Shown: positions 18,389-26,786 of the stretch, piece by piece
Layout of the letters: each line of letters begins with the position of its first letter
Numbering within the stretch: the first letter of the stretch is position 1
Assembly: GCA_965279195.1 (NCBI GenBank)
Contig: CBDIHP010000039.1
Span: forward strand, 62,001-126,000
From: CBDIHP01 sp965279195
GTDB lineage: Bacteria; Planctomycetota; Planctomycetia; Isosphaerales; Isosphaeraceae
Direction of reading: 5' to 3'
Length of the DNA: 64,000 nucleotides
The notes under the pieces: generated by a model
Databases searched by the model: none
The model's input: only the letters and a program-made list of their open reading frames with translations
Told to the model about the DNA's origin: nothing
Program-made: the position numbers and the translations under genes

Positions 18389-20218
18389 GTGCCCGCGCGT
18401 CGCAATACGTTCTCGATGGATCATCCCATCGTCCTGACCTTCCTGATCTTCGCCGTGATCGGCTTCATGTCGCTGGCGGCCGAGGTGCTCAAGCCCCTGG
18501 CACTCTCGATCCTCTTCTGCTTCGCGCTCACGCCCCTGGCCCGGTTGCTCGAACGCCGAGGGATCCCGCGGGTGCCCGCCGTGGTGCTGACCGTGGTCAT
18601 CAGCCTCGGCCTGCTCGGCGTGACGGGCTTCGTCGTGGAGGGGCAGCTCGTCGCGCTCGCCAACAAGCTCCCCGAATATGAGGGGCAGATCCTCAAGAAG
18701 GTGAGCGTCCTCAAGCCCACGCAGGAGTCGGCCCTCGAACGCGTGAACAACGTCGCGGAGAAGGTCGCCAGTACGCTCGAGAAGCCGGTCCTGAATCGCG
18801 ACGTTCAGGAGGTCCGTATCGTCGATCAGCCCTCGTACCGCGAGCGCCTCGAAGGGGCCGTCGGGCCGTACCTGGAGTCGATGGCGGTCGGGTCGTTCGT
18901 GCTGATCATCGTCCTCTTCATGATGATCAATCGCGAGGATCTGCGCGAGCGGATGGTCCAGCTCCTGGGGCACGGGCGCATCAGCCTGACGACCAAGACG
19001 CTCGACGAGATCGGCTCGCGGGTCAGCCGGTATCTCGCGATGTTCGCGGCGGTGAATACGGTCTTCGGCGTGATCATCGGGCTCGGCCTCTGGGCCATCG
19101 GCGTGCCTTATGCCGTGCTCTGGGGGTTCCTGGCCGGGTCGTTCCGGTTCATCCCCTATATCGGGGCGGCGATCGCGTTCACCTTGCCGGTCGTCTTCTC
19201 GATCGCCCACTTCCCTGGCTGGGTCCAGCCGCTGGAAGTCGTCGCCCTGTTCGCGATCCTCGAAGTGGCCGCGAACAGCTTCCTGGAGCCGATCATCTAT
19301 GGCAAGACGACCGGCGTGTCGGCCCTGGGGTTGATCGTCGCCGCGATGTTCTGGACCTGGCTCTGGGGCGGTTTGGGCCTTCTCCTCTCCACGCCGCTGA
19401 CCGTCTGCCTCGCGGTCCTGGGCAAGTATGTGCCCGCATTGGGCTTCTTCGCGACCTTCCTCCGCGAGGAGTCCGAGATCGACCCGACCGTCCGGCTCTA
19501 CCAGCGATTCCTGGCGATGGATCAGGACGGGGCGACGGCCCTCGTCGAGGCGGAACTCAAGCAGAAGCCTCGTGCCGTCGTGTTCGACACCATCCTGATC
19601 CCGACCCTCTCGATGGCCGAGCGCGATGCCAATCGCCAGGAGATCGACGATCGCCAGCGCGAACTGATCTGGCAGACCTTCGGGGCGCTGCTCGATGACC
19701 TGGGTGACACCCCCGAATACGACCTGGAGACCCTCGCCGCCACCAATGAGCCGGCAACCGAGCCCAAGGGTAAGGTCATCGCCATCCCGGCGAACGATCG
19801 TGCGGACCTCCTGGTGATCCGGATGCTGGAACTGCTCCTGAAGGCGTCGAACGTGCCGTTCGAGACGCTGGAGCCCAGCGACACGCCTTACATGCACGCG
19901 TCCAAGATCGAAGGGGCCGACGCGGCCGTGCTGCTCATCTCGCACCTGCCACCCGACGGCCAGGCGTCGGCACGTTACCTGACGAGGCGGCTGCACGCCC
20001 GGTTCGACGGCCTGCCGCTGGTCGTGGGCGACTGGACTGAGAACGAGATCGGCGACGAACTCCGCGGCCGGTTCACGGAGGTCGGGGCGAAGGCCGTCGT
20101 GGGGAATCTCGCCGACGCGAAGGAGCAGATCCGCGAGCTGGTCTTCCCGAAGACTGCGACGCCGGTCGAGACGGTCCCGAACGAGGCGAACGGCCTGGCG
20201 GTCTCGGGCAAGGCGTGA
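18389..20218 (+). CDS. AI-2E family (PerM/TqsA-like) transporter with large cytosolic C-terminal domain
   Basis: Residues about 10-360 follow the AI-2E exporter/PerM family: early hydrophobic pairs (IVLTFLIFAVIGFMSLA, LALSILFCFALTPLARLLERR), a soluble insert, then the conserved cluster MFAAVNTVFGVIIGLGLWAI, GFLAGSFRFIPYIGAAIA and LEPIIYGKTTGVSALGLIV. Typical members are 350-400 residues; this one has 609. The extra ~240 residues include a Rossmann-like or cobalamin-binding-like segment (KVIAIPANDRADLLVIRMLE, ADAAVLLISHLPPDGQAS, LPLVVGDW). Family members export autoinducer-2 or act as Na+/H+ antiporters; the substrate here is unknown. The start is GTG 18389, with GGAGGAG at 18375-18381, seven bases upstream. 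Confidence 0.88.
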   Translation: MPARRNTFSMDHPIVLTFLIFAVIGFMSLAAEVLKPLALSILFCFALTPLARLLERRGIPRVPAVVLTVVISLGLLGVTGFVVEGQLVALANKLPEYEGQILKKVSVLKPTQESALERVNNVAEKVASTLEKPVLNRDVQEVRIVDQPSYRERLEGAVGPYLESMAVGSFVLIIVLFMMINREDLRERMVQLLGHGRISLTTKTLDEIGSRVSRYLAMFAAVNTVFGVIIGLGLWAIGVPYAVLWGFLAGSFRFIPYIGAAIAFTLPVVFSIAHFPGWVQPLEVVALFAILEVAANSFLEPIIYGKTTGVSALGLIVAAMFWTWLWGGLGLLLSTPLTVCLAVLGKYVPALGFFATFLREESEIDPTVRLYQRFLAMDQDGATALVEAELKQKPRAVVFDTILIPTLSMAERDANRQEIDDRQRELIWQTFGALLDDLGDTPEYDLETLAATNEPATEPKGKVIAIPANDRADLLVIRMLELLLKASNVPFETLEPSDTPYMHASKIEGADAAVLLISHLPPDGQASARYLTRRLHARFDGLPLVVGDWTENEIGDELRGRFTEVGAKAVVGNLADAKEQIRELVFPKTATPVETVPNEANGLAVSGKA

Positions 20219-20343
20219 GGCCGAAGGTGGCTTGCCCCACGGGGCGGCGATTGGCAGACTGGGCGGACCCGGCGCGGCGGATGGACTCGGTTGTCCGCGC
20301 CGGGTCCTGCCGTTTCGACGCCGAGCACCAGGGAGCCGCCGCG

Positions 20344-22464
20344 ATGAGAGTCGTACCACGGATGTTGCTGGCCTTGCCCGTCTTCTTCGGGCTGGTGACC
20401 GGCCTGAAGGCCCAGACAATGGCCGAGATGGCCCAGACGGCGGAGTACGTCGCCTCGCTCCAGAACCCCGACGGGGGCTTCGGCGCGGGCCCGGGGCAGA
20501 AGTCGAACCTCAACGCGACGTCGTCGGGCATCCGGATGCTCAAGTACAACGCCGGCGCGATCAAGGATCCGCTCGGCGCGATCGCCTACGTCCAATCCTG
20601 CTTCGATGAGAAATCCGGCGGCTTCTCGGAACAGCCCGGCGGCACCCCCGGCGTCGCCATCACCGCCCTCGGCCTGATGGCCGTGGCCGAATTGAAACTC
20701 GACACCAAACCGTTCGCCGACAAGGCCATCGGGTTCTTCCACGAGAAGGTCAAGACGTTCGAGGATCTCCGGATCGCCGCCGCCGGCCTGGAAGCGGTCG
20801 GGCGGAAGTCGGACGACTTCCCGAAGTGGATCGAGCAGGTCGAGTCCGAGATGAACGCCGACGGCACCTTCGGGTCGGGCGGCGAGGCCCAACGCGCCAC
20901 CGGCGGCCGGGTCGCGGCGCTCCTGCGGATGGGCGTCGAGCTGCCGGACGATCGCAAGGCCGATGTCGTCAAGCTGCTCCGCGACGGCCAGATGCCCGAC
21001 GGCGGCTGGTCGCCCGACGGCAAGGCGTCGAATCTCGACTCGACCTACCGCATCATGCGGTGCCTCTACATGCTCAAGGCCGCCCCGAATCTCACCAAGC
21101 TGCGGGCGTTCATCCTCCAGCACCGTCGGTCGGACGGCAGCTATGCGATGACCCCGTTCGGCGACGACAAGGCTGGGACGTACATCTGCTCGATCGTCCT
21201 GTACTGGGCGCGGCAGCTCGGCGGCCAGCCGGCGTTCGTCGAGACGGCCGGCTTCACCTCGCTGTTCAACGGCAAGGATCTGACCGGCTGGGAAGGCAAC
21301 AAGGACATCTGGAAGGTCGTCAACAACCGGATCGTCGGCGACTCGCCCGGCATCAAGCAGAACGAATTCCTGGCGACGACGGCCGATTACGAGAACTTCG
21401 TCCTGAAGCTGACCTTCCGCCTCAAGGGGGACGAGTCGGCCAATAGCGGCGTGCAGTTCCGGAGCGTCCGGATCCCCGGGACCGAGATGTCGGGCTATCA
21501 GGCCGACATCGGCAAGGGCTACTGGGGCTCGCTCTACGACGAATCGCGCCGCAACAAGGTGCTCGTCCAGGGGAACCCGAAGGCGGTCGAGAACGTCCAC
21601 CACGAGCGGTGGAATCATTATGTGATCCGCGCAATGGGCAATGAGATCACCCTGACCCTCAACGGCGTGAACTCCGTCACCTACCGCGAGGTAGATCCGA
21701 AGATCGCCCGCTCGGGCAAGATTGCCCTGCAGGTCCACGCCGGCAAGCCGCTCCAGATCGAGTTCAAGGACCTCTGGATCCAGCCGCTGCCGTCGCCGAC
21801 CCCGACCGAGGAACTCAAGCCGGGCTTCACCGTCCGGACCGTGAAGGGCCCCGACGGACCTCGCAAATACACGCTTTACCTGCCGGAAGGCTTCGACTCG
21901 GCCAAGACCTATCCGCTCGTGCTGTTCCTGCACGGTTCCGGCGAGCGCGGTGAGGACGGCGTGAAGCAGTCGCAGGTGGGCCTCGGGCCGGCGATCCTCA
22001 AGTCGCCGAAGTCGTTCCCGGCCATCGCGGTCTTCGCCCAGGCGAAGAAGGGCTGGGGGGCGGGCACCGACGATGCCAAGGCCGCCCTCGCTGCCGTGGA
22101 GGAGGTCCGCAAGCTCGCCAAGGTCGACCCCGCGCGGATCTCCCTTACCGGCCTCTCGATGGGCGGCTTCGGCTCGTGGGAGCTGGCCAACGCCCACCCC
22201 GAGATGTGGTCGGCCGTCGCCCCGATCTGCGGGCGGGGCAAGCCCGAGTATGCCTCGAACATCAAGGGCCTGCCGATCTGGACCCTCGTCGGAGACGACG
22301 ACGGCGTCCAGACCGTCCGCAACACCCGCGACATGTTCGTCGCCGTCCAGAAGGCCGGTGGCAAGCCCCGGATCACCGAGTATCTCTCGGTCCCCCACAA
22401 TAGCTGGGACCGGGCGTACAACGACCCCGCCCTCATCGAGTGGCTCATCAACAGCCACCGTTGA
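20344..22464 (+). CDS. Secreted three-domain protein: prenyltransferase-like toroid, DUF1080, alpha/beta-hydrolase esterase
   Basis: 706 residues. Residues 1-24 are a signal peptide (MLLALPVFFGLVTGLKAQ). Residues about 28-290 form repeated alpha/alpha-toroid units of the prenyltransferase/terpene-cyclase-like fold (SLQNPDGGFGAG, LRDGQMPDGGWSPDG, HRRSDGSYAM). Residues about 303-480 are a DUF1080 (3-keto-disaccharide hydrolase) beta-sandwich (LFNGKDLTGWEG, ANSGVQFRS, GYWGSLYDESRR). From about 490 an esterase/PHB-depolymerase-like domain follows, with nucleophile S605 in GLSMGGFGSW, a candidate Asp in VGDDDGVQ and His in VPHNSWD. The three domains normally occur in separate proteins. A periplasmic role on glycoside or ester substrates is inferred. 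The start at 20344 places the signal peptide first; the longer frame to 20215 overlaps the upstream stop. Confidence 0.85.
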   Translation: MRVVPRMLLALPVFFGLVTGLKAQTMAEMAQTAEYVASLQNPDGGFGAGPGQKSNLNATSSGIRMLKYNAGAIKDPLGAIAYVQSCFDEKSGGFSEQPGGTPGVAITALGLMAVAELKLDTKPFADKAIGFFHEKVKTFEDLRIAAAGLEAVGRKSDDFPKWIEQVESEMNADGTFGSGGEAQRATGGRVAALLRMGVELPDDRKADVVKLLRDGQMPDGGWSPDGKASNLDSTYRIMRCLYMLKAAPNLTKLRAFILQHRRSDGSYAMTPFGDDKAGTYICSIVLYWARQLGGQPAFVETAGFTSLFNGKDLTGWEGNKDIWKVVNNRIVGDSPGIKQNEFLATTADYENFVLKLTFRLKGDESANSGVQFRSVRIPGTEMSGYQADIGKGYWGSLYDESRRNKVLVQGNPKAVENVHHERWNHYVIRAMGNEITLTLNGVNSVTYREVDPKIARSGKIALQVHAGKPLQIEFKDLWIQPLPSPTPTEELKPGFTVRTVKGPDGPRKYTLYLPEGFDSAKTYPLVLFLHGSGERGEDGVKQSQVGLGPAILKSPKSFPAIAVFAQAKKGWGAGTDDAKAALAAVEEVRKLAKVDPARISLTGLSMGGFGSWELANAHPEMWSAVAPICGRGKPEYASNIKGLPIWTLVGDDDGVQTVRNTRDMFVAVQKAGGKPRITEYLSVPHNSWDRAYNDPALIEWLINSHR

Positions 22465-22470
22465 TTTCAA

Positions 22471-22588
22471 AGGGTGTGGTGGCCGCGTCCTCGCGGCCTC
22501 CGCACCGATTTGTCGATGCGATCCGTGTTCGTCGCGGCGAGGCGTATTGATGGTGCGGAGGCCGCGAGGACGCGGCCACCACACCCTA
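22471..22588. repeat. Palindromic intergenic element, copy 2 (intact 36-bp arms)
   Basis: The left arm 22471-22506 starts AGGGTGTGGTGGCCGCGTCC and continues TCGCGGCCTCCGCACC. It is the exact inverse of 22552-22587, with a 45-nt central segment. Each arm itself holds the small palindrome CCGCG..CGCGG. It begins 7 bp after the esterase gene's stop and its right end supplies the stop codon of the small minus-strand ORF. It is homologous to the diverged copy at 3776-3902. Confidence 0.85.
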
Positions 22589-22795
22589 CTTCGCCCTTGA
22601 GACCCACAAGCCGGGGGCCTTCTCGCGGACCATCATCGCCGCATACTGCGTCCCGAACCAGGCGATCCAGGCCAGGATGATCCAGGCCCGCCAGTCGATC
22701 CGACGGGCGTTTTTCTCGCCGTCGCGGACGGTGAACCGGGACGAGGGCCGTAGCAAGCGGCGGGCTCGATGCAGGATTCCAGCCTCAGGCCGCAT
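22586..22795 (-). CDS. Small single-pass membrane ORF at the end of the glycan cluster
   Basis: A 69-residue frame whose ATG overlaps the end of the GT9 gene by 11 bp. After a basic N-terminal half (about 10 Arg/Lys in 35 residues) comes a hydrophobic stretch, WRAWIILAWIAWFGTQYAAMM, then a short basic tail. Tight overlap and a plausible N-in membrane segment support a real gene; lack of a known family argues caution. Its TAG stop is provided by the last bases of the palindromic element (22586-22588), so the C-terminus may have been altered by insertion of that element. Confidence 0.5.
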   Translation of the reverse strand: MRPEAGILHRARRLLRPSSRFTVRDGEKNARRIDWRAWIILAWIAWFGTQYAAMMVREKAPGLWVSRAK

Positions 22796-24083
22796 GGGAG
22801 GCCCCCACTCGCTGGAGTCGTGACCACCAACGCAGGGCGGAGCGGAAGACCCGCTCGGGCCGGATGTTGGTCATGCAGGGGTGGTCGGCCAGGGGGCAGA
22901 CCTTGTGGTGGCAGGGGCGGCAGCCGACGCTCTGCCGGAGGATGAGCGTCCTCCGCGACCAGGGGCGCCACTGCCTCGGCCGGTTCGTGCCGCTGAAGAG
23001 GATCACCGAGGGGATCGCCGCCGAGGCCGCGATGTGCCCCGGTCCGGAGTCCGACCCGATGAACAGGTCGGATCGTTCCAGCAAGGCGGCGGTCTCGGTC
23101 ACCGCGAGCCGGCCGGTCCAGTCCCTCAGGTTCGGGTGCGGGTCGAGCGTCGCGGCGGCGGCCGAATCGTCGGGCCCGCCCACGACAATCACACGCCAGC
23201 CCTCGCGCAGGAACATCTGGATCAGGGACCGCCAGTGCGGCAGCGGCCAGCGTTTGGCGAGCGTCCCCGCGCCGAGATGCAGCGTGAGCAACGGCGGCGG
23301 CGGCGAGAACTCGCCCGAATCCCCTCCGGCGGCCTCGTGCCAACCACGCGCAGGGACCAGCCCCGATCGAGCCGCGACCCGGGCGGGGGGCTGGATGAAG
23401 GCGTGTTCGTAGAGTTGCGCGATGTGCAGGCGGTCGTCGTCCGTGGCGTGCACCAGGACGCGGGCCGGCTCGTCGTCGAGGATCTTCAAGGCATCGAGCA
23501 GGGCCAGCCGCGAGGCGACCTCGTGCCGGCCGGGGACCCACTCGGCGACGTCGGTGAGCAGGAAACCGCCGCCGCCCATGATCCAGCCCACTCGCCTGGG
23601 GATCCCCGCCAGGGCGAGGACGAAGACGCTGAGGATGTCGCCCCGGACGTCGATCCCGAGGTCATAGCCCTCGGCCTTCAAGGTCCGCCCGAGGCGCCAG
23701 ACGGCCGAGCCGAGGGCCCGACGGCCGGGCCGGCGGTCGAACCAGTTCCGCTCGGCGACGTGGACGCGGTCGATGTGCGGGTCGGCCAGGAAGACGTCGC
23801 GGTTGGAGGGCGAGGCCAGGACGTCGATCCGGGCCTGCGGATAGGCAGCCTTGAGCCGGGGGAAGAGGACGCTGGAGAGGATGGCGTCGCCCATGTGGTC
23901 GAGCTGGACGACCAGGATCCGGCGCGGTTCGGGGGGCAAGGCAGGGGGGCGCAGGAGCCGCCAGGCGCGCATCGCGAGTCCGCCCGCTGCGTCGAGCAGG
24001 CGCACGGCGATCCGCCACCGCCACTTGGTGTAGCGGTACCGACCGGTCACGACCGGCCTCGGTCTACCTGGCGATCTGGTCAT
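22785..24083 (-). CDS. Glycosyltransferase family 9 (heptosyltransferase-like)
   Basis: 432 residues with the two-domain GT-B pattern of family 9: N-terminal RRILVVQLDHMGDAILSSVL and YDLGIDVRGD, then LTLHLGAGTLAKRWP, and the C-terminal motif LFIGSDSGPGHIAASA with GTNRPRQW. The family transfers heptose or related sugars from nucleotide donors to lipid A core or other envelope lipids at the cytosolic membrane face. Cysteines near the C-terminus (SVGCRPCHHKVCPLADHPC) recur in GT9 proteins of unknown acceptor. The gene overlaps the upstream GT4 gene by 20 bp, indicating one transcript. The acceptor is inferred only from the surrounding envelope-glycan cluster. The first ~50 residues are basic and may be shorter in reality. 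Confidence 0.88.
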   Translation of the reverse strand: MTRSPGRPRPVVTGRYRYTKWRWRIAVRLLDAAGGLAMRAWRLLRPPALPPEPRRILVVQLDHMGDAILSSVLFPRLKAAYPQARIDVLASPSNRDVFLADPHIDRVHVAERNWFDRRPGRRALGSAVWRLGRTLKAEGYDLGIDVRGDILSVFVLALAGIPRRVGWIMGGGGFLLTDVAEWVPGRHEVASRLALLDALKILDDEPARVLVHATDDDRLHIAQLYEHAFIQPPARVAARSGLVPARGWHEAAGGDSGEFSPPPPLLTLHLGAGTLAKRWPLPHWRSLIQMFLREGWRVIVVGGPDDSAAAATLDPHPNLRDWTGRLAVTETAALLERSDLFIGSDSGPGHIAASAAIPSVILFSGTNRPRQWRPWSRRTLILRQSVGCRPCHHKVCPLADHPCMTNIRPERVFRSALRWWSRLQRVGASHAA

Positions 24084-25257
24084 AGGCCTCCGCCGTCTTC
24101 CTTGCGACTTCGGACCACGGGTACTTGGCTCGGATCAGGGAGGACAGCCCCGGGTGCGCTCCTCGCTCCCAGGCGGTCTCCAACGCCTTGGCAATCTCCC
24201 GGGGCTTCCCCGGACGCGCGTACTCGACGCGGTCGCGGAAGTACTCGGGTGTGCTCCCGTACGGGGTCACGACGACGGCGGTCCCGGCCAGCCCCGCTTC
24301 GAGGGCGACGAGGCCGGGGGTCTCGAACCAGCTCGGCAAGGCCAGCACGCGCGAGGCGGCGTAGGCCGAGGCCAGCATCGGGTCGTCGTGCTCCACGCGG
24401 GGGAGCCAGCGGACGTCCTTGCCGCCGGCGATCCGGCAGCGTCGGGCGTACTCGTGGTGCGCCGCCGTCGGATCCCCCAGGATCACGAGCGGCAGGTTCG
24501 CGATTTTCGACGCTTCGATCAAGCCCAACACGTTCTTCCTCGGCTCGACCCGCCCGACATAGAGCACGAACGGGGCCTTCCCGTACCGCTTCTGGTACAT
24601 CGTGGGGTCGGCCTGGGCGAACCGCTCCTCGACACCGTTCGGCACGACGCGGATCGATTTGCGGTCGGCCCCAAACCAGCGGACGAGCTGATCGGCCTCG
24701 GCCTCCGAGTTCGGGAGGATGGCGTCCGCCAGTTGCAGCAACTCCCTCCGCCAGCTCGGCAATCGGGGCAGGAACCCTTTCACCGTCCAGCGCCAGCGGT
24801 TCAAGATCCGCCCGGGCAGGCTTCCTGACAGGGCCGACATCGCCGCCGGCTCGATCCAGCAGATCGTCGACAGGGCCACGGGGACGTCCCGGGCGCGGGC
24901 GACCTTCGCGAGTTCCAACCCCTCGCGGGACATCCCGAAGAGGTGCAAAACCCGGGCGCGGTCGAGCTGGTCCAGCCAGGGCGAGAACAGCCGGATGTCC
25001 AGACCCATCCGCTCCAGCGACCGACCGGTCTGGAGGAGCTGATTCTCCCCGCCGCCCGGCGACTGGAACGCGGCTGAGGGGGCGTGGAACAGGATCGAAC
25101 CCTCGACCAGTTCCCCCTGGCTGCGCAAACGAAGCCAATCGGCGTCGCTCACCTCGACCACGTCCGGCTGGACGTCGTTCAAGGGGAGGAAGTGGCCCGA
25201 CGGCGGAGCGGGGAGGGCTCGGGCTCGGTAGTCTGTCCGGATTTCCACGCTGGCCAT
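24064..25257 (-). CDS. Glycosyltransferase family 4
   Basis: 397 residues. The C-terminal GT-B half is typical: FVLYVGRVEPRKNVLGLIEA, VRWLPRVEHDDPMLASAYAA and the retaining GT4 E-x7-E motif in WFETPGLVALEAGLAG. The N-terminal half includes HAPSAAFQSPGGGENQLLQT, which fits an acceptor-binding site. It transfers a hexose from a nucleotide or lipid-linked donor in the cytosol. It is the sixth gene of the minus-strand cluster in transcription order, 89 bp after the deacetylase-like gene and overlapping GT9. Donor sugar and acceptor are not deducible. Confidence 0.9.
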   Translation of the reverse strand: MASVEIRTDYRARALPAPPSGHFLPLNDVQPDVVEVSDADWLRLRSQGELVEGSILFHAPSAAFQSPGGGENQLLQTGRSLERMGLDIRLFSPWLDQLDRARVLHLFGMSREGLELAKVARARDVPVALSTICWIEPAAMSALSGSLPGRILNRWRWTVKGFLPRLPSWRRELLQLADAILPNSEAEADQLVRWFGADRKSIRVVPNGVEERFAQADPTMYQKRYGKAPFVLYVGRVEPRKNVLGLIEASKIANLPLVILGDPTAAHHEYARRCRIAGGKDVRWLPRVEHDDPMLASAYAASRVLALPSWFETPGLVALEAGLAGTAVVVTPYGSTPEYFRDRVEYARPGKPREIAKALETAWERGAHPGLSSLIRAKYPWSEVARKTAEAYDQIAR

Positions 25258-25346
25258 TGCGCTGAGACCATCCTTCGTCTTCGAATGTTCCTGTGGGCTC
25301 TCAGCCCGGTCTCCTCAGTTGATCCGACCTCCTCGGAAAAGTCCTC

Positions 25347-26786
25347 CTATTTCCTCAGGATTCTCAGTCGGCGTTTGAGGCGCGTGCGGATTGTATGGGC
25401 TGGGAGGTCGTCGATCGGCGTGACCTTCTCCCAGTCGAGGGCCTCGCGGATCCATCGCTTGGGGCTGACACGCTCGCGGACCTCGGTCGGCTCGAAATCG
25501 GCCGACGACTCGTCCGGGGCGTCTTCGTAAGGCAGAGAATCCGGTTCGAACTCGACGCGGTTCTCGTCGAGCGGCAGCGTCGCAACCTGATTGCCGCGAT
25601 GGATTTCCAGCCGAAGGGGGTAGAGGCGGTTGTTGTCGTCGCAGGTCCAGACCATTCCTTGATCGGCCTCGACGAGTCGCCAGGCATGCCGGGATCGCCA
25701 GAGCCAGAAACGGGCGAACTCGGTCAGCGTGACCCGCCACAATTCCCGCCGACCCTGGATTGCCCCGGCAATCCGGCTCACCACCTCGGGGAACCGTCCC
25801 AGGCGTCGCTCGGGATGACCATAAACGAAGGCCGGCACGCCCGCGCGGGTCTTCCGTTCGATCGCGGAGACCAGGTGTTCGCCGATCTCATCCCCGCCCG
25901 AGGCCCCCGCGTCGAGCAACAGCCCCTCGCAGATGGGGTGGATCGGGATCTGGAGCACGGTCGAGAATCGGCCGTCGCGGTGCGGGAAGAAAGGCCAGTC
26001 GTCGTAGCCCAGGGAGAAGTCGGATGAGTACAGGTAGCCCAGGCGTTCCAGAGTCCGATCGAGGCCGGCGTTCCACCGCGACTCGGGGCAGGCGAACCCG
26101 ACGGGGTCGATCCCGGCGTTTTGCAGGATCTCATGGGCCCGGGAGAGATTGCTGAGGTTCGCCGCTTCATCGCGATAGATGAAGTGATGATGCCCATGGG
26201 ACTGCGCGTCGCAAGCCCGGACGCCCTCGAGCACGTCGGGGCAGTCTCCGTAGGCCGCCGTGCTGATGAAGTGGGTCGAGCAATCGTCAATCGGTCGCCG
26301 GGCCCGGGCATATCGGGCGTAGTCCTCGGGGTAGGGCTCGTCGAGGTCGGCGCGGAAGTTGAATGCGGAGGTATAGGGAGCCGGGAAGCGCGAAAGGCGT
26401 GCCCAGATCCCCCCGGCGCCCTCGATCCGGCGTCTCAATTCCGTCACCACGCGCCGCCGCACGATCGCCCTTGGGATGCGGCTGACGCGTTCCCGGACCA
26501 CCCGGCCGCCGATCTCCCAGCGGCCGATCATCGCGGTATTGTCGATGAGTTCGTCCAACCCCGGCAAGTCGGCGACATCGATCGCGACTTGATCGTCCGC
26601 AAGGCGTTCGCAGATCTGAGCTTCGGGGATCCGCGAGGAGTCGAACAGCACGAACCGGAGCGAGGGATCTCGGTCGGCTTCGACGAACGGGATGCCCTCG
26701 GCGAACAGGGCCGAGGCGAGTCCCGGATGCACCCGGACGAGGAGGAGCGGCAACAGGGCAGGTCGACATCCTGTCGGGACGCTCAA
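25347..26786 (-). CDS. NodB-like polysaccharide deacetylase-family protein
   Basis: 479 residues. The central part (about 140-340) follows the polysaccharide deacetylase barrel: SAFNFRADLDEPYPEDY with the metal-binding Asp region, then ACDAQSHGHHHFIYRD (the H-x3-H type metal site), and a late GYLYSSDFSLGYDD strand. The N-terminal 130 residues and C-terminal 130 residues (ending in a basic KRRLRILRK) are not recognised. Family members remove N-acetyl groups from envelope polysaccharides using a divalent metal. There is no clear signal peptide, so a cytosolic or lipid-linked-intermediate substrate is possible. The start overlaps the methyltransferase stop by 4 bp (ATGA), showing translational coupling. 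Confidence 0.78.
   Translation of the reverse strand: MSVPTGCRPALLPLLLVRVHPGLASALFAEGIPFVEADRDPSLRFVLFDSSRIPEAQICERLADDQVAIDVADLPGLDELIDNTAMIGRWEIGGRVVRERVSRIPRAIVRRRVVTELRRRIEGAGGIWARLSRFPAPYTSAFNFRADLDEPYPEDYARYARARRPIDDCSTHFISTAAYGDCPDVLEGVRACDAQSHGHHHFIYRDEAANLSNLSRAHEILQNAGIDPVGFACPESRWNAGLDRTLERLGYLYSSDFSLGYDDWPFFPHRDGRFSTVLQIPIHPICEGLLLDAGASGGDEIGEHLVSAIERKTRAGVPAFVYGHPERRLGRFPEVVSRIAGAIQGRRELWRVTLTEFARFWLWRSRHAWRLVEADQGMVWTCDDNNRLYPLRLEIHRGNQVATLPLDENRVEFEPDSLPYEDAPDESSADFEPTEVRERVSPKRWIREALDWEKVTPIDDLPAHTIRTRLKRRLRILRK

Noticed and set aside
18383..20419. 678-codon minus-strand frame
   Set aside because: Antisense of the AI-2E-family transporter; Arg/Asp/His-rich with no domain.
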